DNA of 5,413 nt from Gammaproteobacteria bacterium (GTDB lineage Bacteria > Pseudomonadota > Gammaproteobacteria > Steroidobacterales > Woeseiaceae): NCBI GenBank assembly GCA_029881015.1, contig JAOUNK010000242.1, positions 1 to 5,413 on the forward strand. Reading direction: 5' to 3'. The translations under genes were made by a program, and so were the position numbers. Shown here in pieces: positions 1-5,413 of the stretch; within the stretch, counting starts at the first letter, position 1, and every line of letters begins with the position of its first letter. The notes under the pieces are model-generated. The model made no database searches, had not been told where the DNA came from, and saw only the letters and a program-made list of their open reading frames with translations.

Positions 1-1293
1 CACCATGCCGGTACGCATGCGCGACGCAATACTGCGAGCCTTGTCGAGGTCGTCGCAAGAGACGTAGCCGGACAGCCCATAGGGTGTGTCATTGGCGATC
101 CGGATGGCCTCATCCTCATCGTCGTACGGAATGATCGACAGAACAGGGCCGAAGATCTCCTCGCGCGCGATCGTCATGTCATTAGAGACATTCGAGAACA
201 CCGTAGGTTTCACGAAATAGCCTTTCTCGAGTCCGTCCGGACGCCCGGTGCCGCCAGCGGCGAGGGTCGCCCCTTCGTCAATCCCGGCCTGGATCAGGTC
301 CTGGATCTTTTTCCATTGCACGTCAGAGACGACAGGGCCGACGGCCACACCCTCGTCTCGCGGATTGCCGACTTTCGTTTCTGCGGCAACGCGGGCCGCG
401 ATGGCCGCAGCTTCGTCGAGGCGGCTGCGCGGGACCAGCATGCGCGACGGAGCGTCACAGGACTGGCCCGTGTTCTCGAACATGTCGCTCGCACCTGACG
501 CGACCGCTTTCTCGAAGCGAGCATCGTCACAAATGATATTCGCCGACTTGCCGCCCAGTTCCTGTGCGACGCGTTTGACGGTCGGCGCGGCGTTCTGTGC
601 CACCAGGACGCCGGCACGGGTCGACCCCGTAAATGACACCATGGCGATATCGGGGTGGCCGGATAGCGCTGAACCGACTCCCGGGCCGTCGCCGTTGACA
701 AGATTGAATACGCCCGCCGGCACGCCGGCATCGTGCAGGATCTCGGCAAACAGCATGGCGTCAAAAGGCGCGATTTCGCTGGGTTTCAGCACCATCGTGC
801 AGCCCGCGGCAAGCGCCGGCGCTACCTTGACCGCAACCTGGTTCATCGGCCAGTTCCATGGCGTGATCAGGCCACAGACGCCGATGGCCTCCCTGACGAC
901 GCTGGTCGTCCCGATGCGCTCGTCGAATTCATAGGTCTTGAGCGCCTCGAGCGCCGCTTTGAAGTGCTGCGGGCCGCTGGCGGCCTGCGCGTTCTTCGCG
1001 AGTCCCCAGGGCGCCCCCATCTCGTCCATGATCGCCTCGGCGACTTCGTCGTGGCGCCGCGCGAACTCGTCGAGAATCGCCTGCAACAGGTCGAGACGCG
1101 CTTCACGCGTGGTTTGCGAATACGATTCGAAGGCCTTGCTGGCTGCCGCAACGGCAATGTCCACATCGGCTGCAGAGCCAATGCTAATGCGTCCGTAGAC
1201 CTCTTCGGTGGCCGGGTTTACGACATCCATGGTGCGCGGCTCGACGGGGTCGACCCACTGGCCATCGATATAGAACTGGAGCTTCTCGAGCAT
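1..1293 (-). CDS. NAD(P)+-dependent aldehyde dehydrogenase (C terminus beyond the window edge)
   Basis: The minus strand is open from an ATG at 1293-1291 through position 1, giving 431 residues; the family is about 475 long, so roughly 45 C-terminal residues lie outside. It should oxidise an aldehyde to its carboxylic acid with NAD(P)+ in the cytoplasm. Visible motifs: PWNWP near residues 145-149 with the oxyanion Asn147, VLKPSE near 170 (cofactor Lys), FTGSTRAG at 221-228, QELGGKSAN with the general base Glu245, FENTGQSC with the catalytic nucleophile Cys279, and EEIFGP with Glu379. The overall pattern, including the APSRMLVP stretch after the Cys, recalls the CddD-like (6-oxolauric acid dehydrogenase-type) subgroup; that subgroup call is from memory and moderate. 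Asp follows the catalytic Cys, where I would expect Asn. The start is supported by GAGGA six bases upstream. It lies downstream of the AraC gene on the same strand, after a 207-base gap. Substrate unknown; a fatty or semialdehyde would fit the neighbouring beta-oxidation gene. Confidence 0.93.
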   Translation of the reverse strand, partial: MLEKLQFYIDGQWVDPVEPRTMDVVNPATEEVYGRISIGSAADVDIAVAAASKAFESYSQTTREARLDLLQAILDEFARRHDEVAEAIMDEMGAPWGLAKNAQAASGPQHFKAALEALKTYEFDERIGTTSVVREAIGVCGLITPWNWPMNQVAVKVAPALAAGCTMVLKPSEIAPFDAMLFAEILHDAGVPAGVFNLVNGDGPGVGSALSGHPDIAMVSFTGSTRAGVLVAQNAAPTVKRVAQELGGKSANIICDDARFEKAVASGASDMFENTGQSCDAPSRMLVPRSRLDEAAAIAARVAAETKVGNPRDEGVAVGPVVSDVQWKKIQDLIQAGIDEGATLAAGGTGRPDGLEKGYFVKPTVFSNVSNDMTIAREEIFGPVLSIIPYDDEDEAIRIANDTPYGLSGYVSCDDLDKARSIASRMRTGMV

Positions 1294-1299
1294 GAACTG

Positions 1300-1304
1300 T
1301 CCTC
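1300..1304 (-). promoter_or_regulatory. Ribosome binding site of the aldehyde dehydrogenase
   Basis: The minus strand reads GAGGA here, six bases before the ATG at 1293. This fixes the start of a gene whose downstream end is not visible. Confidence 0.75.
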
Positions 1305-1321
1305 ATTCTGGCGGGCCGCGA

Positions 1322-1327
1322 ATAATA
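1322..1327 (-). promoter_or_regulatory. Candidate -10 element before the aldehyde dehydrogenase
   Basis: The minus strand reads TATTAT (5 of 6 to the sigma-70 -10 consensus), an AT-rich island in GC-rich DNA, 28 bases upstream of the start codon. No recognisable -35 hexamer lies 16-18 bases upstream (17 bases away it reads CACCAG). A -10 without a good -35 is common at activator-dependent promoters, which would suit the AraC protein encoded just upstream; that link is inference. The rest of the 1294-1500 gap shows no gene and no strong terminator after the AraC stop codon. Confidence 0.35.
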
Positions 1328-1500
1328 GCCTAATTTCGGGCGTTCTGGTGGCCGAGTTTGCCCGGGAAACCCTTCCTGTTTCAGGTTTTCGCGAGCGGTT
1401 GGGAACGGGTATGTGCCTGCGCCTGGTCGCGCTCCGCGCCGTCCTGACGGACGCGGGGGTCTACGGCGGTGACGCTGCCCTGGCAGGCAGGCGGGGAAGG

Positions 1501-1917
1501 CTAGCGCAGCGCAAGAAACCGCTGCCGGTACTCGGCCGGCGGAACGTTGTACCAGGACTTGAATGCTGTCGTGAACGACGAGATGTTCGAGTAACCCAGC
1601 AGCATTGCGATTTCGAGAGAGCGCAGGCGCGCGTCCTTGAGGTAGTTAATCGCGAGCTCGGCCCGAACTTCCCTGAGAATGCTCTGGAAGCTGGTCCTCT
1701 CAGCCTTGAGGCGCCGCTGCAGGGTTCGGCGACTCAGCTTGAGTGCGCGGCAGGCGGCGTCCGCATTGGCCTCTCCGCGGGCCATCAGGTCAGCGAGCTT
1801 GCGTTTTAGCTCGCCTGCGATATCGTCCTGCTGGTACAGCGACCTCAGGTAGCGTTCTGCTTGTTCTGTGAGCTGCTTGTACATAGTGGTCAATAAAGAT
1901 ACAGAGTGCGCCGTCAT
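1501..1917 (-). CDS. Short AraC-family transcriptional regulator, DNA-binding domain only
   Basis: From the ATG at 1917 the protein has 138 residues, ending at TAG 1503-1501. Residues 13-40 resemble the linker of Arabinose_bd/OruR-type AraC proteins (EQAERYL, QQDDIAGELK). The first helix-turn-helix lies around 50-75 (ADAACRALKLSRRTLQRRL), the second around 97-134 (SLEIAMLLGYSNISSFTTAFKSW, then the PPAEYRQRF ending). Full-length relatives have about 330-340 residues; the N-terminal effector-binding domain, about 200 residues, is absent. The frame cannot extend far upstream, because an in-frame TAA sits at 1950-1948, inside the divergent gene. ATGs at 1941 (146 residues) and 1884 (127 residues) are alternatives. 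I prefer 1917, which has GGGGAG upstream, though at a long spacing of 11 bases; 1884 has no Shine-Dalgarno but follows a possible promoter. It likely binds DNA at the divergent start region and perhaps before the aldehyde dehydrogenase. It could be a MarA-like minimal regulator or the remnant of a longer gene. Confidence 0.85.
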   Translation of the reverse strand: MTAHSVSLLTTMYKQLTEQAERYLRSLYQQDDIAGELKRKLADLMARGEANADAACRALKLSRRTLQRRLKAERTSFQSILREVRAELAINYLKDARLRSLEIAMLLGYSNISSFTTAFKSWYNVPPAEYRQRFLALR

Positions 1918-1934
1918 TTGCAAAGGAGCTCCCC
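1885..1934. promoter_or_regulatory. Divergent start region between the AraC gene and the beta-oxidation gene
   Basis: Depending on the AraC start used, only 17 or 50 bases separate two divergent start codons, so at least one promoter must lie inside the opposite gene. Two perfect 8-bp palindromes stand end to end: TTTGCAAA (1917-1924) and GGAGCTCC (1925-1932). The second gives a purine-rich Shine-Dalgarno-like stretch to both strands. On the minus strand, TTTGCA (1924-1919) and TATCTT (1901-1896), each 4 of 6 to consensus and 17 bases apart, form a weak candidate promoter; it would give almost no leader for the AraC start at 1884. I found no convincing plus-strand promoter hexamers. Confidence 0.4.
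1923..1928 (+). promoter_or_regulatory. Ribosome binding site of the beta-oxidation gene
   Basis: AAGGAG lies six bases before the ATG at 1935, a near-ideal Shine-Dalgarno and spacing. It fixes the start of the bifunctional enzyme. Confidence 0.85.
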
Positions 1935-3902
1935 ATGACATCCCCGGTTAATTACACACTTACGGAGAATATTGGGGTCGTCACCATCGACAGCCCACCG
2001 GTAAATGCGCTGTCCCGGGCAGTTCGGCAAGGCCTCATGGAGGCCATGGATACTGCCGCCGCGGACGCCTCGGAGGCTGTTCTGATCATCTGCAACGGGC
2101 GGACGTTTATCGCAGGCGCGGACATCACGGAGTTCGGCAAGCCTCTCATGGATCCATGGCTGCCCGAGGTCGTCGACCGTATCGAGGCGATGAACAAACC
2201 CGTGATCGCGGCCATTCATGGCACGGCGCTGGGCGGTGGTTTCGAGATCGCACTCGCGGCGCATTATCGCTGCGCGGTACCGACCGGCAAGATCGGGTTG
2301 CCGGAAGTGAAACTCGGCTTGTTGCCGGGTGCCGGGGGCACACAGCGCACACCGAGACTGGCGGGCGTCGACGCCGCACTCCAGCTCATGACGTCCGGTG
2401 TCCCGATTGACGCCGCACAGGCGATGGAGGTCGGGCTCATCGACCGGATTGTTGAAGGGGACCTCCGCGAGGGAGCGATTAAATGGGCGAAGGACCTCGC
2501 CGCGACCGGGGCCGCACCGCGTCGAACCTCGGAACAGGAAATTCCACCCTGCAATGCCGCCGTGTTCAGCGAGTATCGCGCAACCCTTGCGCAACGCGCA
2601 CGTGGCCAGGTTGCGCCGCAGGCCATCGTCGATTGCGTCGAAGCTGCGGCGACCCTGCCGTTTGCCGACGGCCTCGAGCTCGAGCGCAGCAAGTTCACCG
2701 AGCTCATGGATGGCGAGCAGTCGGCGGCCCTGCGACATTTCTTTTTTGCGGAGCGCGAGGCCGCCAAGATCGAGGGACTGCCGAAGGACACGCCGACGCG
2801 GCGCGTGGAAAGTGTCGGGGTGATCGGCGGCGGCACGATGGGCGGTGGTATTGCGATGAGCTTCGCGAATGCACGCATCCCGGTCACCCTGGTGGAGATA
2901 AGCGATGCTGCCCTGGAACGCGGCCTGTCGATAATCGATCGAAACTACGCCGGCAGCGTCAAGCGCGGCAAGCTGACCGAGGAAGACGCGGCAGCCTGCC
3001 GCGCGCTCGTCAAGGGATCGACGGACTACGCGTCGCTTGCCGAGGTCGATCTTGTCGTGGAGGCCGTGTTCGAAGATCCCAAGCTCAAGAAGGAGATCTT
3101 CGCAAAACTGGACGGCGTGTGTAAGCAGGGTGCGATTCTCGCCACCAACACGTCGTACCAGGATGTGAACGCGATTGCGGCCGCGACACAACGTCCGGAG
3201 GACGTGGTCGGCTTGCACTTCTTCAGCCCTGCCCACATCATGAAGTTGCTCGAAGTTGTGCGAGGAAACAAGACCGCGGATGACGTGTTGGCGACGTGCA
3301 TGCAGCTCGCCAAGCGAATTCGCAAAGTGCCGGTCGTCTCCGGCGTGTGCTACGGCTTCATTGGCAATCGGATGCTGCAACCCTACGCGCAGCAGTCGCA
3401 GCTGCTTCTCCTGGAAGGTGCGACACCTGAGCAGATCGATACAGCCATGGAAGACTGGGGCATGGCGATGGGCCCGTTGCGGGTGTTTGACCTCGCGGGC
3501 CTCGATGTCGGCTACAAAGCCAGGCAGGCGCTCAGCGATGCAGAGAAAGGTGAGCCGGCGACCTACCTGGTTCCCGACATGCTGGTCGAGGCCGACCGGC
3601 ACGGCCAGAAATCGGGTTCCGGCTATTACACCTACGACGAACAGCACCGCCCGACACCCTGTCCGGAAGTTCACGAGATCATCCGGCGCGCGGCGGCGAA
3701 GCTGGGGTTCGAGCGGCGCGAGATCAGCGACGAGGAAATCGTCAATCGCCTCATCGGTGCGCTCGTCAACGAAGGCAGGAAGATCATCGAGGAGGGCATC
3801 GCGCAGCGCTCGGGTGACATCGATGTGGTCTACGTTTACGGCTACGGGTTTCCGGCCTGGCGGGGCGGACCCATGTTCTACGGGGACGCTGCTGCATTGT
3901 AA
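1935..3902 (+). CDS. Bifunctional enoyl-CoA hydratase / 3-hydroxyacyl-CoA dehydrogenase (FadB/FadJ-like), short at the C terminus
   Basis: This 655-residue fusion would hydrate trans-2-enoyl-CoA and then oxidise L-3-hydroxyacyl-CoA with NAD+, the two middle steps of beta-oxidation. Residues 1-190 form the crotonase domain: GRTFIAGAD at 55-63 (oxyanion hole), GGGFE with Glu104, and LPE with Glu124; the 20-residue spacing matches the catalytic pair Glu119/Glu139 of E. coli FadB. A linker covers about 190-290. The Rossmann domain has GGGTMG at 298-303, NTS at 405-407, catalytic His428 in HFFSP, Glu440 twelve residues on, and Asn478 in GFIGNRM; these spacings match the known dehydrogenase dyad and Asn. 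The C-terminal dehydrogenase domains follow, with FDLAGLDVG near 518-526 and a second copy near 597-647. The protein stops at GGPMFYGDAAAL, where relatives continue about 40-50 residues past GGPMFYADTVGL. No thiolase gene adjoins. Both active sites look intact; whether the missing tail matters is unknown. Confidence 0.93.
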   Translation: MTSPVNYTLTENIGVVTIDSPPVNALSRAVRQGLMEAMDTAAADASEAVLIICNGRTFIAGADITEFGKPLMDPWLPEVVDRIEAMNKPVIAAIHGTALGGGFEIALAAHYRCAVPTGKIGLPEVKLGLLPGAGGTQRTPRLAGVDAALQLMTSGVPIDAAQAMEVGLIDRIVEGDLREGAIKWAKDLAATGAAPRRTSEQEIPPCNAAVFSEYRATLAQRARGQVAPQAIVDCVEAAATLPFADGLELERSKFTELMDGEQSAALRHFFFAEREAAKIEGLPKDTPTRRVESVGVIGGGTMGGGIAMSFANARIPVTLVEISDAALERGLSIIDRNYAGSVKRGKLTEEDAAACRALVKGSTDYASLAEVDLVVEAVFEDPKLKKEIFAKLDGVCKQGAILATNTSYQDVNAIAAATQRPEDVVGLHFFSPAHIMKLLEVVRGNKTADDVLATCMQLAKRIRKVPVVSGVCYGFIGNRMLQPYAQQSQLLLLEGATPEQIDTAMEDWGMAMGPLRVFDLAGLDVGYKARQALSDAEKGEPATYLVPDMLVEADRHGQKSGSGYYTYDEQHRPTPCPEVHEIIRRAAAKLGFERREISDEEIVNRLIGALVNEGRKIIEEGIAQRSGDIDVVYVYGYGFPAWRGGPMFYGDAAAL

Positions 3903-3991
3903 GAATGGGTGATTGATACTCACGCATCGCGATCATCACGGAGGCGGCGGCCCGTAACGGTCCACCTTCCCGACATCGTGCCGGTCATGAG

Positions 3992-4094
3992 CACCGGGAA
4001 TGCGTCCCCGAATCCATAGCGGAGCTGGCACGCGGGCAGAACTACGCGCCATGGAAGGAAATCGCGCAGCGTGTTCGGGGACGCATTCCCGGTG
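3992..4094. repeat. 103-bp element with perfect 21-bp inverted repeats, REP/MITE-like
   Basis: Arms at 3992-4012 and 4074-4094 are exact reverse complements over 21 bases, with the core GGGAATGCGTCCCCGAA and its complement; pairing stops at both flanks. The 61-base interior adds CACGC (4029-4033) opposite GCGTG (4069-4073), next to the right arm, so the whole could fold into a long hairpin with a 16-base bulge. The GGGGAC...-type palindromic core resembles repeats around REP-associated tyrosine (RAYT, Y1) transposases in gammaproteobacteria; this is recalled, not searched. No target-site duplication is apparent at the edges, and no transposase gene is present, so it would be a non-autonomous element. 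It has no T-run, so it is a poor terminator, although a transcript hairpin could protect a 3' end. Confidence 0.7.
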
Positions 4095-4124
4095 GTCGCG
4101 GTCTGCTCGGTAATCGCGGTGCGC

Positions 4125-4160
4125 AAAAAATCGGGGCCGAACGCATTGCGCCCGGCCCCG
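4125..4160 (-). terminator. Rho-independent terminator of the hydrogenase transcript
   Basis: Read on the minus strand, CGGGGCCG (4160-4153) pairs perfectly with CGGCCCCG (4139-4132) around a 13-base loop, and is followed by A and six T (4131-4125). It starts 28 bases after the stop codon of the hydrogenase gene. An eight-pair GC-rich stem with an immediate T-run is a classical intrinsic terminator. On the plus strand the stem lacks a T-run, so it should act mainly in one direction. Confidence 0.85.
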
Positions 4161-4188
4161 CTTGGCTCAGCTTGTGGAACGCTGCGCT

Positions 4189-5413
4189 CTAGCGCACCGC
4201 AACCTGTACCAATTCTTCACCTTCCGGATCCGTTACGTGGACGGCACAGGCGATACAGGGATCGAAGCTGTGTATCGTGCGCAGGATCTCAAGCGGCTGC
4301 TCGGCGTCGTGCATGACATGCGCGTCTTCGAGGGCCGCCTCGTAGGCGCCCGGTTGGCCGTTTGGATCGCGTGGACCGGCATTCCATGTGCTCGGTACGA
4401 TCGCCTGGTAGTTTGCGATCTTGCCGTCCTCGATGACCACCCAGTGCGACAACGCACCTCGCGGTGCCTCCATGACACCGACGCCCTTGCAGTTCTTCGG
4501 CCAGCTTTCCGGTTCCCACAAGGTCTCGTCGAAGGTCTTCGTGTCGCCCGCCTTGATGTTACCGATCAGCGAGTCGAGCCAACCCTGCATGCCGTCGGCA
4601 AGCACGGCTGTTTCGAGCGTGCGCGCGGCGGTACGGCCAAGTGTCGAGAATAATGCGCGAACCGGCAGTTCGAGTTGCTGCAATGTACTGTTGACCAGGT
4701 GCTGCGTCAGGTCGTGGCCTTTCGCGTACAGCATGAGCACGCGTGCCAATGGACCGACTTCCATCGCGTTGCCTTTCCAGCGCGGCGATTTCAACCACGA
4801 GTAACCTTGCTGAACGTCGAGCTGGTCATACGGCGGTTGCGGACCCGTGTAGTTCAGATTCGTTTCGCCGATCCAGGGATGCAGTCCGACTTCCTTGCCG
4901 CCCGAGTAGTCGTACCAGGAGCTGGATACGAATTCCTGGATGCCGTCCTGGTCCGTGAAGTCGATCTCATGGATCGTCGAGATGTCTCGATTCAGGATGA
5001 CGCCACGCGGCAACAGGAACGAATCCGGGTCGTCCATGCTGGTTCCTGGCAGGTCGCCGAAGCACATGAAATTGCCGAGGCCTTCGCCACGATAGAACCA
5101 GTCCTTGTAGAAGCTGGCGATCGCCAGCGTGTCGGGTACGTAGACCTGCTCAACAAAGACCTTCATCTTGTTGATGATGTCCTGCACCTCGGACAGCCGC
5201 TTCGAGTTGATCGCGGAGTCGGAGTTCAGGTCGATCGGGCAGGGCGCTCCACCCACGACGAAGTTCGGATGCGGGTTCTTGCCGCCAAAGATCGCGTGCA
5301 GGCGTGCCACGTCGCGCTGCCATTCAAGGGCATCGAGGTAGTGCGCGACCGCCATCAGGTTCGCTTCCGGCGGAAGTTTGTACTCCGGGTGCCCCCAGTA
5401 GGCTTTCGCGAAG
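4189..5413 (-). CDS. [NiFe] hydrogenase large subunit, group 1 uptake type (N terminus beyond the window edge)
   Basis: The frame is open from the right edge to TAG at 4191-4189, giving 407 residues; E. coli HyaB, a relative, has about 600, so the N terminus with the first CxxC pair is outside. Visible signatures: YWGHPEYKLPPEANLM at residues 5-20, GGKNPHPN at 43-50, the GNAMEVGPLAR stretch, EAPRGALSHW, and near the end DPCIACAVH, whose two Cys (codons 4257-4255 and 4248-4246) are the C-terminal NiFe ligands. After that His (4239-4237), 15 residues remain (VTDPEGEELVQVAVR), the size of the tail removed by a maturation endopeptidase in HyaB-type enzymes. The tail shows the metal site is meant to be processed. 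The enzyme would split H2 and pass electrons through a small subunit to the respiratory chain. Oxygen tolerance cannot be judged, as it depends on the small subunit. Subgroup unresolved. The gene is followed at once by a terminator, so it ends its transcript. Confidence 0.96.
   Translation of the reverse strand, partial: FAKAYWGHPEYKLPPEANLMAVAHYLDALEWQRDVARLHAIFGGKNPHPNFVVGGAPCPIDLNSDSAINSKRLSEVQDIINKMKVFVEQVYVPDTLAIASFYKDWFYRGEGLGNFMCFGDLPGTSMDDPDSFLLPRGVILNRDISTIHEIDFTDQDGIQEFVSSSWYDYSGGKEVGLHPWIGETNLNYTGPQPPYDQLDVQQGYSWLKSPRWKGNAMEVGPLARVLMLYAKGHDLTQHLVNSTLQQLELPVRALFSTLGRTAARTLETAVLADGMQGWLDSLIGNIKAGDTKTFDETLWEPESWPKNCKGVGVMEAPRGALSHWVVIEDGKIANYQAIVPSTWNAGPRDPNGQPGAYEAALEDAHVMHDAEQPLEILRTIHSFDPCIACAVHVTDPEGEELVQVAVR

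Larger units (their letters stand above)
3903..4188. other. Convergent non-coding gap holding a repeat element and a terminator
   Basis: This 286-base stretch lies between two converging genes. I see no credible gene: short open frames here carry no recognisable domain and follow the inverted repeat. It holds the 103-bp inverted-repeat element and the hydrogenase terminator, described separately. The first 90 bases after the plus-strand stop show no terminator and no recognisable continuation of the dehydrogenase tail in any plus frame. Confidence 0.6.

Noticed and set aside
248..934. A 228-codon plus-strand open frame
   Set aside because: It lies fully inside the aldehyde dehydrogenase on the opposite strand and has a low-complexity, Ala/Ser/Thr-rich translation typical of a shadow frame.
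1366..1382. GAAAC and GTTTC inverted repeat in the gap before the aldehyde dehydrogenase
   Set aside because: Five-base arms seven bases apart are expected by chance at this scale, and nothing links them to a known operator.
1478..1494. Small CTGC/GCAG hairpin just after the AraC stop codon as a terminator
   Set aside because: The stem has only four pairs and there is no T-run on the minus strand.
733..1809. A 358-codon plus-strand open frame across the aldehyde dehydrogenase start, the gap and the AraC gene
   Set aside because: It is the in-register complement of two minus-strand genes with clear motifs, and its translation shows no family features.
1914..3923. A 669-codon open frame on the minus strand running antisense to the whole beta-oxidation gene
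   Set aside because: It is in codon register with the sense gene, so its stops would need sense codons TTA, CTA or TCA, which are rare in this GC-rich genome. Its translation has no recognisable domain, while the sense frame has full catalytic motifs.
3920..4126. A 68-codon minus-strand frame in the convergent gap
   Set aside because: It runs through both repeat arms and has no domain; it is better explained by the repeat element.
1..5413. CRISPR arrays, tRNA or rRNA genes, defence or toxin-antitoxin genes
   Set aside because: I saw no regularly spaced repeats, no cloverleaf or rRNA segments, and no gene with such domains; nearly all bases are explained by four ordinary genes.

Overview
The window is GC-rich (roughly 60%) with codon use to match: TTA, CTA and TCA are almost absent from the main coding frames. 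Gene content is that of a free-living proteobacterium, most likely a gammaproteobacterium: an AraC regulator of the Arabinose_bd/OruR type, a FadB/FadJ-like enzyme, a membrane-type uptake [NiFe] hydrogenase, and a REP/MITE-like inverted repeat. The lineage is inferred from gene style, not from a marker gene.

Layout. (1) Positions 1-1293, minus strand: an aldehyde dehydrogenase cut by the left window edge, lacking only about its last 45 residues. (2) 1294-1500: a 207-base gap with a ribosome binding site and an AT-rich -10 candidate for the aldehyde dehydrogenase. (3) 1501-1917, minus: a short AraC-family protein that is DNA-binding domain only. (4) 1918-1934: a very tight divergent start region holding two adjacent 8-bp palindromes. 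(5) 1935-3902, plus: a fused enoyl-CoA hydratase/3-hydroxyacyl-CoA dehydrogenase with catalytic residues intact but ending early at its C terminus. (6) 3903-4188: a convergent non-coding gap with a perfect 21-bp inverted repeat (arms 3992-4012 and 4074-4094) and a strong rho-independent terminator for the minus strand (4125-4160). (7) 4189-5413, minus: the C-terminal 407 residues of a [NiFe] hydrogenase large subunit, cut by the right edge.

The left half reads as a small lipid/aldehyde oxidation locus. The aldehyde dehydrogenase would make an acid; after CoA activation encoded elsewhere, the bifunctional enzyme would run the two middle steps of beta-oxidation. The AraC protein between them probably controls one or both. 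The hydrogenase belongs to a separate transcript that ends here.

I see no clearly new multi-gene system. The points most worth a second look are the shortened C terminus of the bifunctional enzyme beside the inverted-repeat element, the AraC protein that lacks a sensor domain, the nearly overlapping divergent starts, and the hydrogenase large subunit being last in its transcript.
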